Made by a program: the position numbers and the translations under genes
Shown here: piece after piece, positions 44,540 through 55,856 of the stretch
Position numbering within the stretch: the stretch's first letter is position 1
How the letters are laid out: each line of letters begins with the position of its first letter
Notes under the pieces: generated by a model
Seen by the model: only the letters and a program-made list of their open reading frames with translations
What the model was told of the DNA's origin: nothing
The model's database searches: none
Assembly: GCF_000315625.1 (NCBI RefSeq)
Contig: NW_005434458.1
Location: forward strand, 1 to 63,006
DNA: 63,006 nt
Reading direction: 5' to 3'
Origin: Guillardia theta CCMP2712
Taxonomy: Eukaryota > Cryptophyceae > Pyrenomonadales > Geminigeraceae

Positions 44540-45642
44540 ATGCAGCTTAGGCTTGGACTTGCGTTATTCGTTCTCCTCCTTCTCTCGCTCGCTTCTGGTC
44601 GGTCTGCCCTCAAGGTCACTCGCTATGAGCCAAGAGGCGTCACCAGGAATGCTTCGCTCGCAGCTTACAGGAGGCACGAGGTCAACACTAGCCTGGTAAG
44701 CTCGATGACGACAGCAGTCCTCTCCATACCGAGATCACTTTCCCGTGTCTTCTTGCATCAAATGCATCAGAATTCATCGACGATGATGCGAGAAGAGACG
44801 TCGAGCTTGGACTATTCTCATCGTTATGAGAGGGTGGAGTGGAGCGAGAGCAGCACGTTTGTTCGGTCTGAGACGCATGCGCAAGTCAAGTCCAACATGG
44901 TCAGGACGGTAGAGCATCAACACGTACAGCACACGCAAATCCGCCACGAAAGTTTCTCCTCAAAAGTCTCCTCTCAAGTCTCCTCCTATGGTACCAGCTC
45001 CTCCTATGGTACCAGCTTGTCGCGGTCTCGTGAAGCTTCTGGATATGCAGCGAGTAAGGTCAGGAGCGGCGAGGTTTTGAGCCTCGAGGACGGGCAGGAC
45101 AAGGAGAGCGCGAGAGAAGGAGGTAGAAGACATGCTTCCCTTGCTCTGTTTCATTTGACGGCCCTTACAGTCTCTTCTTCAGCAAAGAAAATGTTGGAGG
45201 AAGAGATGGCATGTGGCAAATCAGCTTGTAGACCTTTGAGAGCACAACAGAACAGCCTTGCTCATCCGGAGCCAGCAACACAGCAACACAGCCTTGCTCA
45301 TCCGGAGCCAGCAACACAGCAACACAGCCTTGCTCTGCCAGAGCTGGCGAAGCAACAAGCTTCTCCTGTTTCATCTCCCAACAACGATGCGCTCAAGAGC
45401 AACGAGACGCAGCCAGCAGGTGAAGCAAGTTGTCATGTTCTATCACTCTGCATCACTCAGTCTCTCTCTTTTCAGATGGCAGAGTGCGTTTGCTGGGTCG
45501 TAAGTTTGCAAGTTTGGTGAACCTGTCCTCACGGGAGCTCTTTAGCATGTATTGGACCAAGGTGTTAGCAACAGTTCTCATGTGTGTTTTATTCTTTTAC
45601 TCTCCGTTACTCTTCTTGGATGACGATCGCGATGTTGCATAG
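44540..45642 (+). CDS. Signal-peptide protein with C-terminal membrane anchor, low-complexity middle
   Basis: I chose the ATG at 44540 over one 22 codons upstream because it starts a canonical signal peptide (MQLRLGLALFVLLLLSLASG). The luminal/extracellular part is Ser/His/Arg-rich, with two GTSSSYGTS-like repeats and two and a half copies of a 12-residue unit (SLAHPEPATQQH). Likely introns are 44696-44770 and 45123-45182 (both multiples of three, so reading through is also possible) and 45420-45475 (changes frame, required). The last exon 45476-45642 encodes a basic stretch (GRVRLLGRKF) and an anchor (VLATVLMCVLFFYSPLLFL) with a short acidic tail DDDRDVA. Type I membrane topology. No family recognised. 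Confidence 0.7.
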
Positions 45643-45679
45643 CAAGCTATGTTAAAGTATGTACAAGTCTTTTTACTTG

Positions 45680-46305
45680 CAACTCTCCGACAGTTCCGCC
45701 CGCACTCAATCGTCATCTCGATCGAGATATCACCCGAAACATTCTTGTCATGATACCCAGCATATCAAAAGCAATTTGTGACGTCCTTGAAAAAGGCACC
45801 TTTTGAATGATCGTGGCAAAGAGTGGCTGGTCTTGCATTTGAGAGGAGGAACTTCAACGCAGTGGGCCGCCTGTCCTTACCGACAAGAGGAGGTTGAGAC
45901 TGTCACACGTAGAAAGGTGCTGATTATCGTGAAGATTGGAATCGAAACACAACCATTCTGCGTTTTCGGGCAGGATAGTGGTTGTTAGTAAACTCTATCA
46001 AGGCAACTGTGGATGTGAAAAGAAGCGTTGGCCTTCAGCAATCAAAGCAAGGCACACGTGCTTTTCTGTGGTCAGCTTGCTGGTAACTTGAAATATCTAA
46101 AGAGCAACAAGATAGATTAGTACAGGTGATCCTCTCCATTCGCTCCCGCTAGCATACACAAAGAAGATCATCTCATCTTATCATCGCTGCAATGAATTTT
46201 AAGACTTGATGTATTCCATTCGCGCACGATCTTCAATTCGTCTGTCCTAAACTCACGTGCATCCTAGTGACTTGATGAAGTCTCGATTACAGTCTTCCAC
46301 CGTAC
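45680..46305 (+). pseudogene. Truncated duplicate of the 3' end of the gene at 47840-49757
   Basis: 45755-46303 closely matches 49525-50069, covering the last ~75 codons (EWLVLHLRGGTSTQWAACPY, stop at 45986-45988) and ~310 bp of 3' flank. Similarity fades upstream to about 45680 and ends abruptly after GATTACAGTCTT. One T is missing from the run before GAATGATCG, breaking the frame relative to the longer copy. It has no start or N-terminal coding region, so it is a duplicated fragment. Confidence 0.8.
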
Positions 46306-47620
46306 GAGCCAACACTCAAATCAACTTCATGTAATGCTTCCCCTTCTGTCGAATCAAAGGCTGGCAATCATGTGGTGCAATCGATCTTGCCAAATCAACA
46401 TGGCGTATTTATTCATGACAGCTCGAAGCTCAAATGCCGGAATGTTGCAGTACACTACAATCGATCTGCTCTGTCACAGACTTTCTCCTGGATCCTGAAT
46501 AGCCGGGGCCACAAAGCAAGGCACCAAAACGTTGCCTCTTGTATCAATCGGTGGCCGTGGTCAGAGCATCCCTTGCAACATTAGGAAATCACTGCAAAAT
46601 GCTCGAAAAACTATGTATCGTTCACCAACGATGCTTGTGACGGAAGTGTAGGACTGAGAACGTTTCCCTTGCCGAAAAACATCGAAGGTGTCGCACATAC
46701 GTCTGTACGGTATGTTTCTCAAATGCCAGTAGTGAATCGTAGTTTACTTCTCTTGTCAGTGTTGGGACTTGAAGAGTTGTACGCAGTGACAGGCATGCAT
46801 GTGAACTCAGCAGTAAACATCAACGCCGATATCATGGAAGCATTTTGCATCTTACTAGCCGATGTGAACTGTCAGCAAATCAACCAGCATGACCCAGTTC
46901 CGACGATGCAGGAGCATCCTGTGTGTGACGAACTGGTTTTTTTTTCGCAGTGTCAGTGTTACTTGAATATTGCGAAACAATAAACTTCACACAAAATCTA
47001 AAGGAAAATTGTTGAACCCAACTCGAATCCTACCTGGAGACTCAGAGTTCCACATAAACTACGGTGAAACCTTATATGTAGTAGTTGTGAGAACGTCTTC
47101 GTTTTTCTTTTGGTGTCAGGAGTGCCAAGTTTCACGCGTGGCCTCGGAGGTTCAGATTCCCAGAGCTCGTCGTACTAATTTTACTCAATAAATTTGAAAT
47201 CATCTGGACCAATGGTATATAAGAGAATTTTATTTCCAAAGGTCGAGATGGTGAACCGTTGTGGTCGAGTTTGTCAGCAGGGTGATTGCACCCCCACAGG
47301 GGCCCACCGGAGGTGGGGTACTGACCGGACCATAAATGTGCCTAGCCCAAGCTCCATTCCGTTCTATGCCGTGATACATATGATGGTATTTATAGAAAAT
47401 ATCTAACCCTTCCTATACCACCCAATTAGTAACGGCGACGGGCTGGGGAAAAGACCGTGACACGATCGTGACAATTTCACATTTAAAAACATGTATATTT
47501 GAAATAGATTTCAAACAGGTTCTGGGAATCTGGACCTCTGCGCCACGCGTGAAACGCTCCGAGTGGCTTCAGTCAGGGGTTGCCCCGGCAGCATGCTACC
47601 GCAGGTAATCGAGAGGGAAA
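46306..47620. other. Intergenic, no gene established
   Basis: Mostly A/T-balanced DNA with scattered stops. The plus frame 46669-46983 (104 codons) has a hydrophobic stretch (SLLLLSVLGLEELYAV) but no support from splice sites or similarity. Around 47280-47330 there is a CCCC/GGGG palindromic stretch. Confidence 0.35.
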
Positions 47621-47624
47621 CGAA

Positions 47625-47800
47625 GCTTGATAAGCTTGATAAGCTTGATGTTGAGCACCCGATGTCTTGATAGCCTGATAGCTTGATCTTGAGCACCTGA
47701 TGTCTTGATCGCCTGATAGCTTGATCTTGATCACCTAGCTTTTGATGTCTTGCTGGTTGCCAGGCTTGATAGCTTTGATAGGTTGATAGCCTCATTGCCT
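47625..47800. repeat. GCTTGAT/GATAGCC-type minisatellite
   Basis: Repeated GCTTGATA, CCTGATAGCTTGATCTTGA and CACCTGATGTCTTGAT strings form about three imperfect ~36-bp units immediately upstream of the repeat-coding gene. Confidence 0.7.
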
Positions 47801-47839
47801 TGTTTGCAAGATTTGCTTGCTAATCTTCAGATCAGAGCG

Positions 47840-49757
47840 ATGGATGAAACCCATGGCCAAGGCTGGAGTGATGTGGATGACAAGATTGCAAGTCTCCGTC
47901 AGAGAATCGTACAAGCGAGGGACGAGTGGTTTGCTATAAAGGATGGCGGACTGGAGAAGAAACGGGCTCATTTGCGGCTTAGGCAGGCAGAGCTTGATCT
48001 GGCCGGGCTCGAAGAAGACGAGAGGAGAGAAGCGAAAGCTCGTATCAGGCTCTTGCGGACAGAGCTTGATCTGGCCGGGCTCGAAGAAGACGAGAGGAGA
48101 GAAGCGAAAGCTCGTATCAGGCTCTTGCGGACAGAGCTTGATCTGGCCGGGCTCGAAGAAGACGAGAGGAGGAAGGCAGAGGCTCGTATCAGGCTCTTAC
48201 GGGCAGAGCTTAGTCTAGCTGAGCTCGAAGAAGACGAGAGGAGAGAAGCGAAAGCTCGTATCAGGCTCTTGCGGGCAGAGCTTAGTCTAGCTGAGCTCGA
48301 AGGAGACGAGAGGAGAGAAGCGAAAGCTCGTATCAGGCTCTTGCGGGCAGAGCTTGATCTGGCCGGGCTCGAAGAAGACGAGAGGAGGAAGGCAGAGGCT
48401 GATGTTGGGGACGAATACTCTTGTGATGAATTGCGAACAAGTCTCACGAATCTCTGTCCACAGTCGTGAGGGTGCACGAAAATTGCTTTGCCTCACACAT
48501 CGCTCTCTTCCTCCATACGTCCTGCCGTCAGACCAAGCCGCAGAGGCCATGAACAGGATTTTCGGAAGTGCAATGGTACCCAAGCTACTGGAGCATGTAA
48601 ACCCATGGCTATGCTCTCAATTCCTGGAAGTGGTCAACCGATCAGAACCTGCCGAGCGACACGTACAGCTTAGGGCAGCCTCGCACAAAGTTCATATGTC
48701 AGTCAAGCAAGAGAAACCGAACTGGAGAGATGCGTCCATATACTGTATGTTTCAGATTGCTGCGTACGAATCTCTCTCTCAGCTGCACATCTCCCAAGGT
48801 TTTGCTCTTCTGAACTTGTGGAGAGGAGATCCACCAGTCCGAAACAGTGCAGCCTCAATCCTTGATGTAACGTTCCAGGACGGGAAAGCTTCTCTGATGG
48901 GAACGGCTCTTTCTATGCTGACCTCGAGGTTTGCTTCTCCAAGGCTGGATCCCATTACCATAGCTGTTTGTGCTGGAGGGGGCCGGCCTTTCTCTGACCA
49001 TGGCTCAGCGCTTCATGTCTTGCAGAAATTGTACAGAGAGCACATGTGCGCCAGTTATGATCCTGTGAACGCAGATGCGGTCAAGCGGGATGGAAATCAG
49101 CTTGAGTCGTTTGGGGCAGTAGTCATGATGATCAGCAGCTGGTCTCCCCCCCAGGACCTGCTAAAGAATATTGCCTTTCATTGCGGCGTGGAAGACACGA
49201 GAAGCTTGGACGAAATTCTTGCTTCTGTTGCAAGCAAGGAAATCTTCGTGGAGATGCTGACATCGTGCGTGTGTAACCTGGTCCCTCTGAAGGAGAGCGA
49301 GCGGGAGCATTTTCTGTCCGGCGCAGTCTTGGGCTTCTACACTCGTAACAGGGATTTACAAGGGAGGGACGGTACTTTTGCAGGGCCGACTTTATCAGGC
49401 AAGAAGAGATGGAAAGGGGGAGCGGAGTTCAAGAACTGGTCCTCGCCTGTTACGCCGAAACAGCTTTCAGACGTGATCTCAGGTCTGGTGTCACACGATC
49501 TGGATATCCATGTGTTCATGGCACCCAGCATATCAAAAGCAGCTTGTGACGTCCTTGAAAAAGGCACCTTTTTGAATGATCGTGGCACAGAGTGGCTGGT
49601 CTTGCATTTGAGAGGAGGAACTTCAACGCAGTGGGCCGCCTTTCCTTACCGACAAGAGGAGGTTGAGACCATCACACGTAGAAAGGTGCTGATTATCGTG
49701 GAGATTGGAATCGAAACACAACCATTCTGCGTTATCGGGCGGGATAGTGGTTGTTAG
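47840..49757 (+). CDS. Coiled-coil repeat plus unknown C-terminal domain (one frame change)
   Basis: From ATG 47840 the product begins MDETHGQGWSDVDDKIASLR, then about six head-to-tail 25-residue charged helical repeats (core ELDLAGLEEDERREAKARIR, 75-bp units, 47985-48405). Near 48470 the coding signal passes to the next frame, where a ~430-residue globular region follows: REGARKLLCLTHRSLPPY, FRMQ-like helical segments, FQDGKASLMGTALSMLTSRF, ISSWSPPQDLLKNIAFHCGV and the C-terminal EWLVLHLRGGTSTQWAAFPY, ending at TAG 49755-49757. The change could be an unplaced intron or a one-base indel. I recognise no family. The N-terminal helices may oligomerise the protein. The 3' end is duplicated at 45.7-46.3 kb, so it may belong to a spreading family. 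Confidence 0.65.
47985..48405 (+). repeat. 75-bp coding minisatellite, about six copies
   Basis: Each copy encodes 25 residues (L-L-R-x-E-L-x-L-A-x-L-E-x-D-E-R-R-x-A-x-A-R-I-R). The copies differ by a few substitutions that mostly conserve charge. The repeat length is a multiple of three. Confidence 0.95.
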
Positions 49758-49936
49758 CAAACTCTACCAAGGCAACTGTGGATGTGAAAAGAAGCGTTGG
49801 CCTTCAGCAATCAAAGCAAGGCACACGTGCTTTTCTGTGGTCAGCTTGCTGGTAACTTGAAATATCTAAAGAGCAACAAGATAGATTAGTACAGGTGATC
49901 CTCTCCATTCGCTCCCGCTAGCATACACAAAGAAGA

Positions 49937-50310
49937 TCATCTCATCTTATCATCGCTGCAATGAATTTTAAGACTTGATGTATTCCATTCGCGCACGATC
50001 TTCAATTCGTTTGTCCTAACTTGACTCACGCGCATCCTCAGTGACTTGATGAAGTCTCGATTACAGTCTTGCGATTTCGCGCTCAACTCCGAAGCTGCTG
50101 ACAAGCAACATGCTCTCTTCTCACACAGCAAAGTAATCAGTTGGCTTACAGAACTCCAAGACTCGGAGGTCTTCGGGTTGACCAATCTCTTACAGATCCA
50201 ATCTCTTTCCCATCCAATCTCTTACAGATTCCACTTACTGATTCTATCTGCCCTCTTACATCTTGCTCTTCTTCTTCACATTCCCCAAAGGCACCCTTCT
50301 TCTCCGTACG

Positions 50311-50357
<47 letters not shown>

Positions 50358-50670
50358 GTTGCATGTGCTCCAGCTCGTGCTCCACCACCACCTCCTCCTC
50401 AGCATCATCAAAATCACATCATCATCATCATCATCCACTCTTTGCCATGATTAGATCCTTCTACATGACTTCTTGCAAGCAAGTGCATCTTGAGGAATTG
50501 ATGGAATGGCTGTTTTCCCACGTTGCTCACACTCACAGCTGGTGTATCCTTCCGAATCAACATGTTCATTCACGCAAAGATGATGGCACATCAGGCTTGC
50601 ATCTTCAGCATTGATACAATCGAATGCTTTCATCATGTACCTTGCATTGATTGCCAAACAAGCATGTGTG
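49937..50670 (-). pseudogene. Crypton-like recombinase N-terminal remnant
   Basis: On the minus strand, broken frames read in order: a Cys/His cluster (CHHLCVNEH, then SCECEQ; ~50.65-50.53 kb), an Asp/Glu microsatellite-coded run (DEDEDEDE; ~50.36-50.31 kb) and SSVSQLITLLCEKRACCLS (~50.15 kb). The same order and motifs occur in the intact gene at 1-913 (FHHLC, acidic run, SSVSQLIAWLYE). Frame breaks and loss of the downstream core-binding region show decay. Its end overlaps the duplicated flank of the plus-strand gene at 47840-49757. Confidence 0.55.
50300..50356. repeat. (TCCTCG)n microsatellite
   Basis: About nine TCCTCG units; on the minus strand these encode the Asp/Glu run of the Crypton remnant. 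Confidence 0.9.
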
Positions 50671-50726
50671 TGAAGAAGCCATGAATGGCGCGAAGCTGTT
50701 TGTGGAAGGGGGTGGGGTGGGGCCAC

Positions 50727-51338
50727 ACATTTCTATAAAAGATCGGACAGTGCAGGTTGTGCTACCCCTACTTAAAGCCTTCAAGTACCCGGTAAAATTA
50801 TGCCCTGCTTTCCAAAGGTATGTTTTTTAGCACTCATTGAAGATGCAGGACAAAATATTTACTCAACTTTGCCCTCCCTGCCGGACCAGACCTTTATGCT
50901 CGTGTCCGGCAACTGTCAGACACTTCAAACTATAAATTGGACTGAGCGAAAATTCATGCCGGTGGCGATGGAAGGAAGATAGATCATCGGATCGCAATTG
51001 TTCTCAGTATGCTATTTGTTCCTGACAAACCAAACAATGCATAACATAGGGAAATCATTTCTCCATCGATTTTCTGTCCTTGTATTCTCTAATTATGCAA
51101 TACGAGAGTAACAAACAGCATTGAACCTCGCTTGATAGAAGAAAACCTCTACGACGTAGGCTTGTTCTGAACCTTGTAGTCATCTGATCATGGCATGGGA
51201 CGTTTGATCGAAGCAATTCAAAAAGTTATTCTGGAAGCAATGCATTGACTTCCATGATCATGGCTGAATATCGACAATCGTTCAGCGTATTCAAGTACTT
51301 TTATTCCATGTTCAAAGAAAACATCATCCTGACTATTC
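50727..51338. other. Intergenic, no gene seen
   Basis: A/T-rich DNA with a short GGGGTGGGG stretch (50706-50722). The 60-codon plus frame at 50800-50982 has no recognised features. Confidence 0.4.
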
Positions 51339-52680
51339 TCAACGACTTGATGCAGACGAGCCTGAGTTCCTCTTGAATTTTTTCCTTAACTTCTTCACGA
51401 ATGTATTCCATTTCAATTGCCCTCTGCGGAAACTGTAGCCCGAGTCTACATTGATCCAACTGTAGAAAGACGACTCATACTTGACAAAAATCTCCTGCGA
51501 TTCCCTGAACATGCGCCTGACTCCGGTTCCTCTTTTCAACTCTTCAAACCTCCTTAGTTCTGTATCCCTCTCGTCTGCATCCTTGTCAGCTAGCACGTTG
51601 TTCATATGCTGCTCAAAACATTTCACGAGAAACTTCACGTCTGAACGTCGCTTTGTATTGCTTTCTCCAGGCTTCAACTCCCCTGCAGAAACATTTTTCA
51701 GAGGGGAATTTGTTTTTTCTCGTTTCCACAGAACCACAACTTCCATGCCGATAATGGGGTTTCCAGCTCTTGTTTCAAAAGGACTTCTTCCAGAGCCGAC
51801 GCGCTTGCCCCAACTGCTGCATCAATAGGACCACCCGGGTCTCTGCTCTCATTCACTCCAACAGTGTCCGAGGCTGCCGGTATTACGGTGCTCCCCTCTC
51901 TCCTGCGACCAGACTCAACAACACTCTGACCTGAAGCCTCGGGGTCCCTTTGCTGAACATCTCTCTGTGATCCACTTGCTTCCCCTCCCGTCTCCATAAT
52001 CACCTCCCGTATCATAGCTTCCAACTCATCTCGATTCTCTAGCAAGCCTTGCCGAAGGAAATCCTTCGCTGATTGTCCAGACTCATTTGGTATGAAACCA
52101 ACTTGTCGCCTCTCCGAACTTGAAACTCCTTCTGCCAATGCCTGGTTGCCCCGGCTAGATTGCTTGAACTCCAGAACTTCTCTTTGTATTTTTTCTAGGG
52201 ACGCAACAACCTTGTCATTGTGGACATATTGATGAACGTGTGGAGGAATGCCTGTCGCTTCCATTCTGCCCCTTGCTTCCTTTGGCATGCAGCAAACAAC
52301 CTTTGATTTCAAAGTATTCAGCATAGCTTCGTCCTGAAACAAGGTTGACTTCCAAAGAGGATGATTCCTCTGCAAATTCGTTCTGAGGAAGTCTGCATGG
52401 TATGACACGGATGCGAGTGCAAACTCCGCAACTCCATACATGCACATTGGTAATGTTGGGAACAGCATCTCAATCGCACTTGTGACCATCCCTGACGAGT
52501 CAGGCTTCTTTGAAATGCGGCGGAAGAATTGCAAACTCTGATGAGTCGATGGGAAGCCCTGTTATAGTCACGGCACTGCTCGAGGGACAGTGAGTACTGA
52601 CAGTGAGGGCCCGGATGAACAATAAGTTGCTGCCCCCTTCCTAATAGAGTGACTTCCAAGATCCTCTGCCAGTTGTAAAC
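51339..52680 (-). pseudogene. Crypton-like tyrosine recombinase, C-terminal remnant
   Basis: The minus strand at ~52.68-52.60 kb encodes LGSHSIRKGAATYCSSGPS, matching the H-x-x-R-[KG] box of Crypton-type tyrosine recombinases, where His and Arg help catalyse strand exchange. After a short loss the reading resumes as GLPIDSSEFAILPPHF, then in another frame as SAIEMLFPTLPMCMYG..., FLRTNLQRNHPLWKSTLF and ATGIPPHV, followed by a charged C-terminal tail. The region between the H-x-x-R box and GLPID, which should hold the nucleophilic Tyr, is missing or replaced. At least three frame breaks (near 52.58, 52.50 and 51.72 kb) mark a dead copy. The upstream half is absent; GC-rich DNA follows immediately. 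Confidence 0.65.
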
Positions 52681-53130
52681 CGAGTGAACGCAGATGGGCA
52701 GTCACTGTACACATCAGTGACTCGGATGCCCCCGTGCGGCGTGCTGAGTCACGTCCGGCCATCCGATCAGCATGTGACGCCGCCCGGTCAGTAATGCCCG
52801 GGGCCGGGGATGATCCGCCGGGGCCGAGTCGTGGCACCCAGTGGCACGGCACCGACAACGTCCGATCACGGTCCCGGCGACCGCCCCGGCCCGAAGTCCG
52901 GCGGCCTGGCCCGGCCGCCGGGCCGCGGCCGCGTCCGAGTCAGTGACAGTGCGGCGGCGGCGGGCGTACCGTGCTGGTCACCGGGTGACCTGACGGTCAC
53001 CGTCCCGGGCCCGGGTCACCAAGTTGTGCCGGCGGCCCTCAGAGTGACGGTGTCCGCCGTGACTCATCAGACGGTGAGGCCGCTCCCACCGGGGCCGGAG
53101 CAACTTGAGTCACTGGGCCCGGATGAAACT
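52560..53130. other. GC-rich block dense in GTCAC/GTGAC (second copy)
   Basis: Like 31025-31560: very high G+C, about 14 GTCAC/GTGAC occurrences, strings such as GGCCCGGG, and the shared string GAGCAACTTGAGTC near 53097. It overlaps the start of the Crypton remnant and runs straight into the ACCCC-rich domain. Confidence 0.7.
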
Positions 53131-54180
53131 TGAAAACCACCCCTCACTCCGGTCACTGTACCCCACTTTACAACTCACCCCTCAGTCGTTTACACAATTC
53201 CATCTTGTCTGCATCACCCCTCTTTTTCTGCTTCAAACCACCCGTCCTGGAATTCATCACCGAACCACCTGGACCACCCTCAGACCCCTCCACTACCCAC
53301 CCCACCCGTTCAAACGACCTTTTAGTCAGTTGTTTTTGCTACAGCGTCACCCGGAGTCCTTGAGGGCGACTGTACCCCACCCCTGGGGTTAAAACGACCT
53401 CAAACACCACCCCCCTGAATTTAAAACGTATCCCTACCCCATTTGTCAACTTCAGTACAATCTTCGCACTTTCACCCCCATATTTCTCCACCACCCCCTC
53501 CTACTCCTCTTGAATGTCCTACCGGTGGTGGTAGCTAAATCAAACATTTCACTCAACTTTTTTTCTTTTTAACTCAAATTTTCCCGGGAACAACATCACT
53601 ACCCCGTCTACTTCCCAATCGATGGCGTACCAAGTACCCCACCCTTCAAATGATAGTCATCCACCCCGGTATGTCCCCAGAGAAAATCCATCCCCGTGAT
53701 ACCCACCCAGTCTCTGAGCTGTACTTTGTACCCACTACCCTACCCACCCTCAGATTGGGTCTTCCCGGGAACTAGTGAACTACCACAGTCGCAACGCTGT
53801 ATCCCACCACCCTACCTAGGACGTTGAGAGTTTCCCTCGAATACCCCCTCTGACTCTGTCATACTACCCGTACTGTTGAAGTACCCTCCGGCCGTCCTCC
53901 ACCCCATCTTTGCAGCACTCTACCATACCACTCCCGTCGTCCTTCAGTTCAAGTACCCCTACATCATCTAAAAACACCCCACCCCCGGTCAAACTCTTAT
54001 ATATATTATCTACCCCTGACCCAGCGGCATCTCCTCCGACAGATCTTTTCATTCCTCTCCTCTCTCGATGACCCCACCCTTGCATTTAGTACCCACCCTA
54101 CTCATCCTACACACCCCTCCCAATTCGGTTCACTTATCACTATTGTGTACCCGTCCTATTCAATTTTTTCTGCACCCTAC
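53130..54180. other. C-run domain (ACCCC/TACCC-rich strand)
   Basis: About 1 kb in which the plus strand is strongly C-rich with dozens of CACCCC, TACCCC and CCACCC steps and almost no G runs. Frames across it are Pro/Thr/Ser-rich artefacts with no domains. Confidence 0.75.
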
Positions 54181-54184
54181 CTAC

Positions 54185-54870
54185 GGCTAGGAATGTCAAC
54201 CCCCCGGTTAACAATAACCATTCTCATCACGAGGGTGGGGTGAACATTGACAGTACAAGGTTGGGGTGGTTTTTGAGAGAATGAGGTAGGGTAGGGTGGG
54301 TCTCTCGGATTAAATTTCCGTAGGAGGACGGGGTCATTGGTCGTACTTGAGTATTCCGATTGTGGGTGGGTGTTGACCTTAGGTAGGGTGAAATTCGATA
54401 AGGGGATTAGGGGGTAGGGTGGAGTTGATGACATTGGAGACGGGGTACTTCGGAGATGGGACCAAAAGGGTGGTAGTTCAGCCCAAGACTGGCTTGATTG
54501 GTGGAGGGGGGGGGTGAGAAGGGGGGTACGAATAATGTTGTGCTCAGGGGTGGGTTCTACAAATCACCTCCGGGTGAGCAAGTTTAGACCAGGGGTGGTG
54601 GTACATGGTTGTAGGTGTCGCAGTGGAATAGGAAATGGGGGGTAGTCCGAGACAGGAATCCATGGGGGGTGGTGAAGTTTTGAGGGTGGATGTACTAAAG
54701 ATAGGGGGTGGGGTGTCCCGCAAATCACAGGTGGGTAGGTGGAAGGCGTAGGGATAAGGGGGAAGGCGTACAGGTTGGGGGGTCAAATTTTTGGGTGGTT
54801 TTCCCCATGATTTCGGTGGTGGGGTGGCAGTGGGATTAGGGTTGGGTGGGGGTAGGGGGTCCAATCCTTG
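54185..54870. other. G-run domain (GGGGT/TAGGG-rich strand)
   Basis: Immediately after the C-run domain the plus strand flips to GGGGTGGG, GTAGGG and GATTAGGGGG runs. The switch lies within about 20 bp near 54185. Reads as the reverse orientation of the previous domain but is not its exact inverted copy. Confidence 0.75.
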
Positions 54871-55856
54871 CTATGCAATGGCGCCGAGGGTTCCAATGGA
54901 AGGAGCGACGGGGCATGAGTGGAGGGGAGTCGGAAAGAGAAGCTTGTCTTCATGAAACCGTCCCACCTTTCTTACACTCTTCTCCTGCCCTTCTCTCTAC
55001 TTCTAGAGTCTCCTGGTAGATTGAGCGGGACGAATGTTTGTCTTCGGCTTTGTTGGAATGTAGGTAGTTTCAGGAGTGAGATTCAGAGCAGGTGGATTTG
55101 AAACCCGCAAGTAGGAAGGGAGCAATGTTTTAATTGCAATTGGAATTCGATGTCAGACTGTCTCTGGTGCGGGTTTCCGATGATTCCTCTGCCTTTTAAC
55201 GACAGTCGCGTTCTTATAGCCGTGTTGCATTCTATTTGTAGTTATGAGAATTCTGTCTTCATCTCTGGAGAAATATCGAGAAATATTTGTGATTTTATCT
55301 TTGCATAGTCAAACATCGTCTGTCATGATGGTTTTTATAGCATGTCCTACACAAGTTTGATCTAGATTGACATAAGACTCAAAGCTCTGCTCTGCAATAG
55401 TTTTCAGCTGAAGGTCCTATTTGTCCTCCTATATGGCGAGCGAGAACTCCTCGAATGCTTGATTTGACACATGTTTTGTTATGCAGATCAGCTGCAGCAA
55501 CAAAAGAGCTTTCTGTTGCTTCATCCATTCCTGGCAATCTAATTTGTCCAGGGTCAACGCAGTCAAGAGATTATGAGGAATTGTTCTCGATCTTGAACTG
55601 TTGATCCAGAAGCAATCTACTGCATTTCTTGTGCATCTATGCCAGGATATTAAGCAAACGAAGTCAGGAGGGATCCGTCGGAGCGTTTCAGTTGATTGTG
55701 ATAGTAGTATGCTCCACAGGGCGTTGTGAGGTGAATCTGGTGGAAGGTGAACTTCGAGAGTCGTCGAGATTCAGATAGACGCGCTAGCGTCAGATTCTGT
55801 GTGGCTTCATCATGGAGACGTTCGGAAACGATTTACTACATGGTCTCTCTGAGATC
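54870..55856. other. Intergenic, no gene established
   Basis: Ordinary A/T-balanced DNA. The plus frame 54919-55101 is short with a hydrophobic middle. No splice-supported gene. Confidence 0.35.

Noticed and set aside
46669-46983. Plus-strand 104-codon frame with a hydrophobic stretch
   Set aside because: No similarity, splice structure or composition bias; expected by chance in this much intergenic DNA.
50141-50614. Plus-strand 157-codon Ser-rich frame
   Set aside because: Ser codons come from the TCCTCG microsatellite; the minus strand carries the recognisable recombinase remnant.
53105-54864. Several Pro/Thr-rich or Gly/Trp-rich frames in the C-run and G-run domains
   Set aside because: Frames follow the base-composition skew and show no conserved motifs.
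54185-54870. Internal telomere array
   Set aside because: TAGGG-like strings occur, but unit length and sequence are irregular and mixed with GGGGT steps, so telomere origin is not supported.
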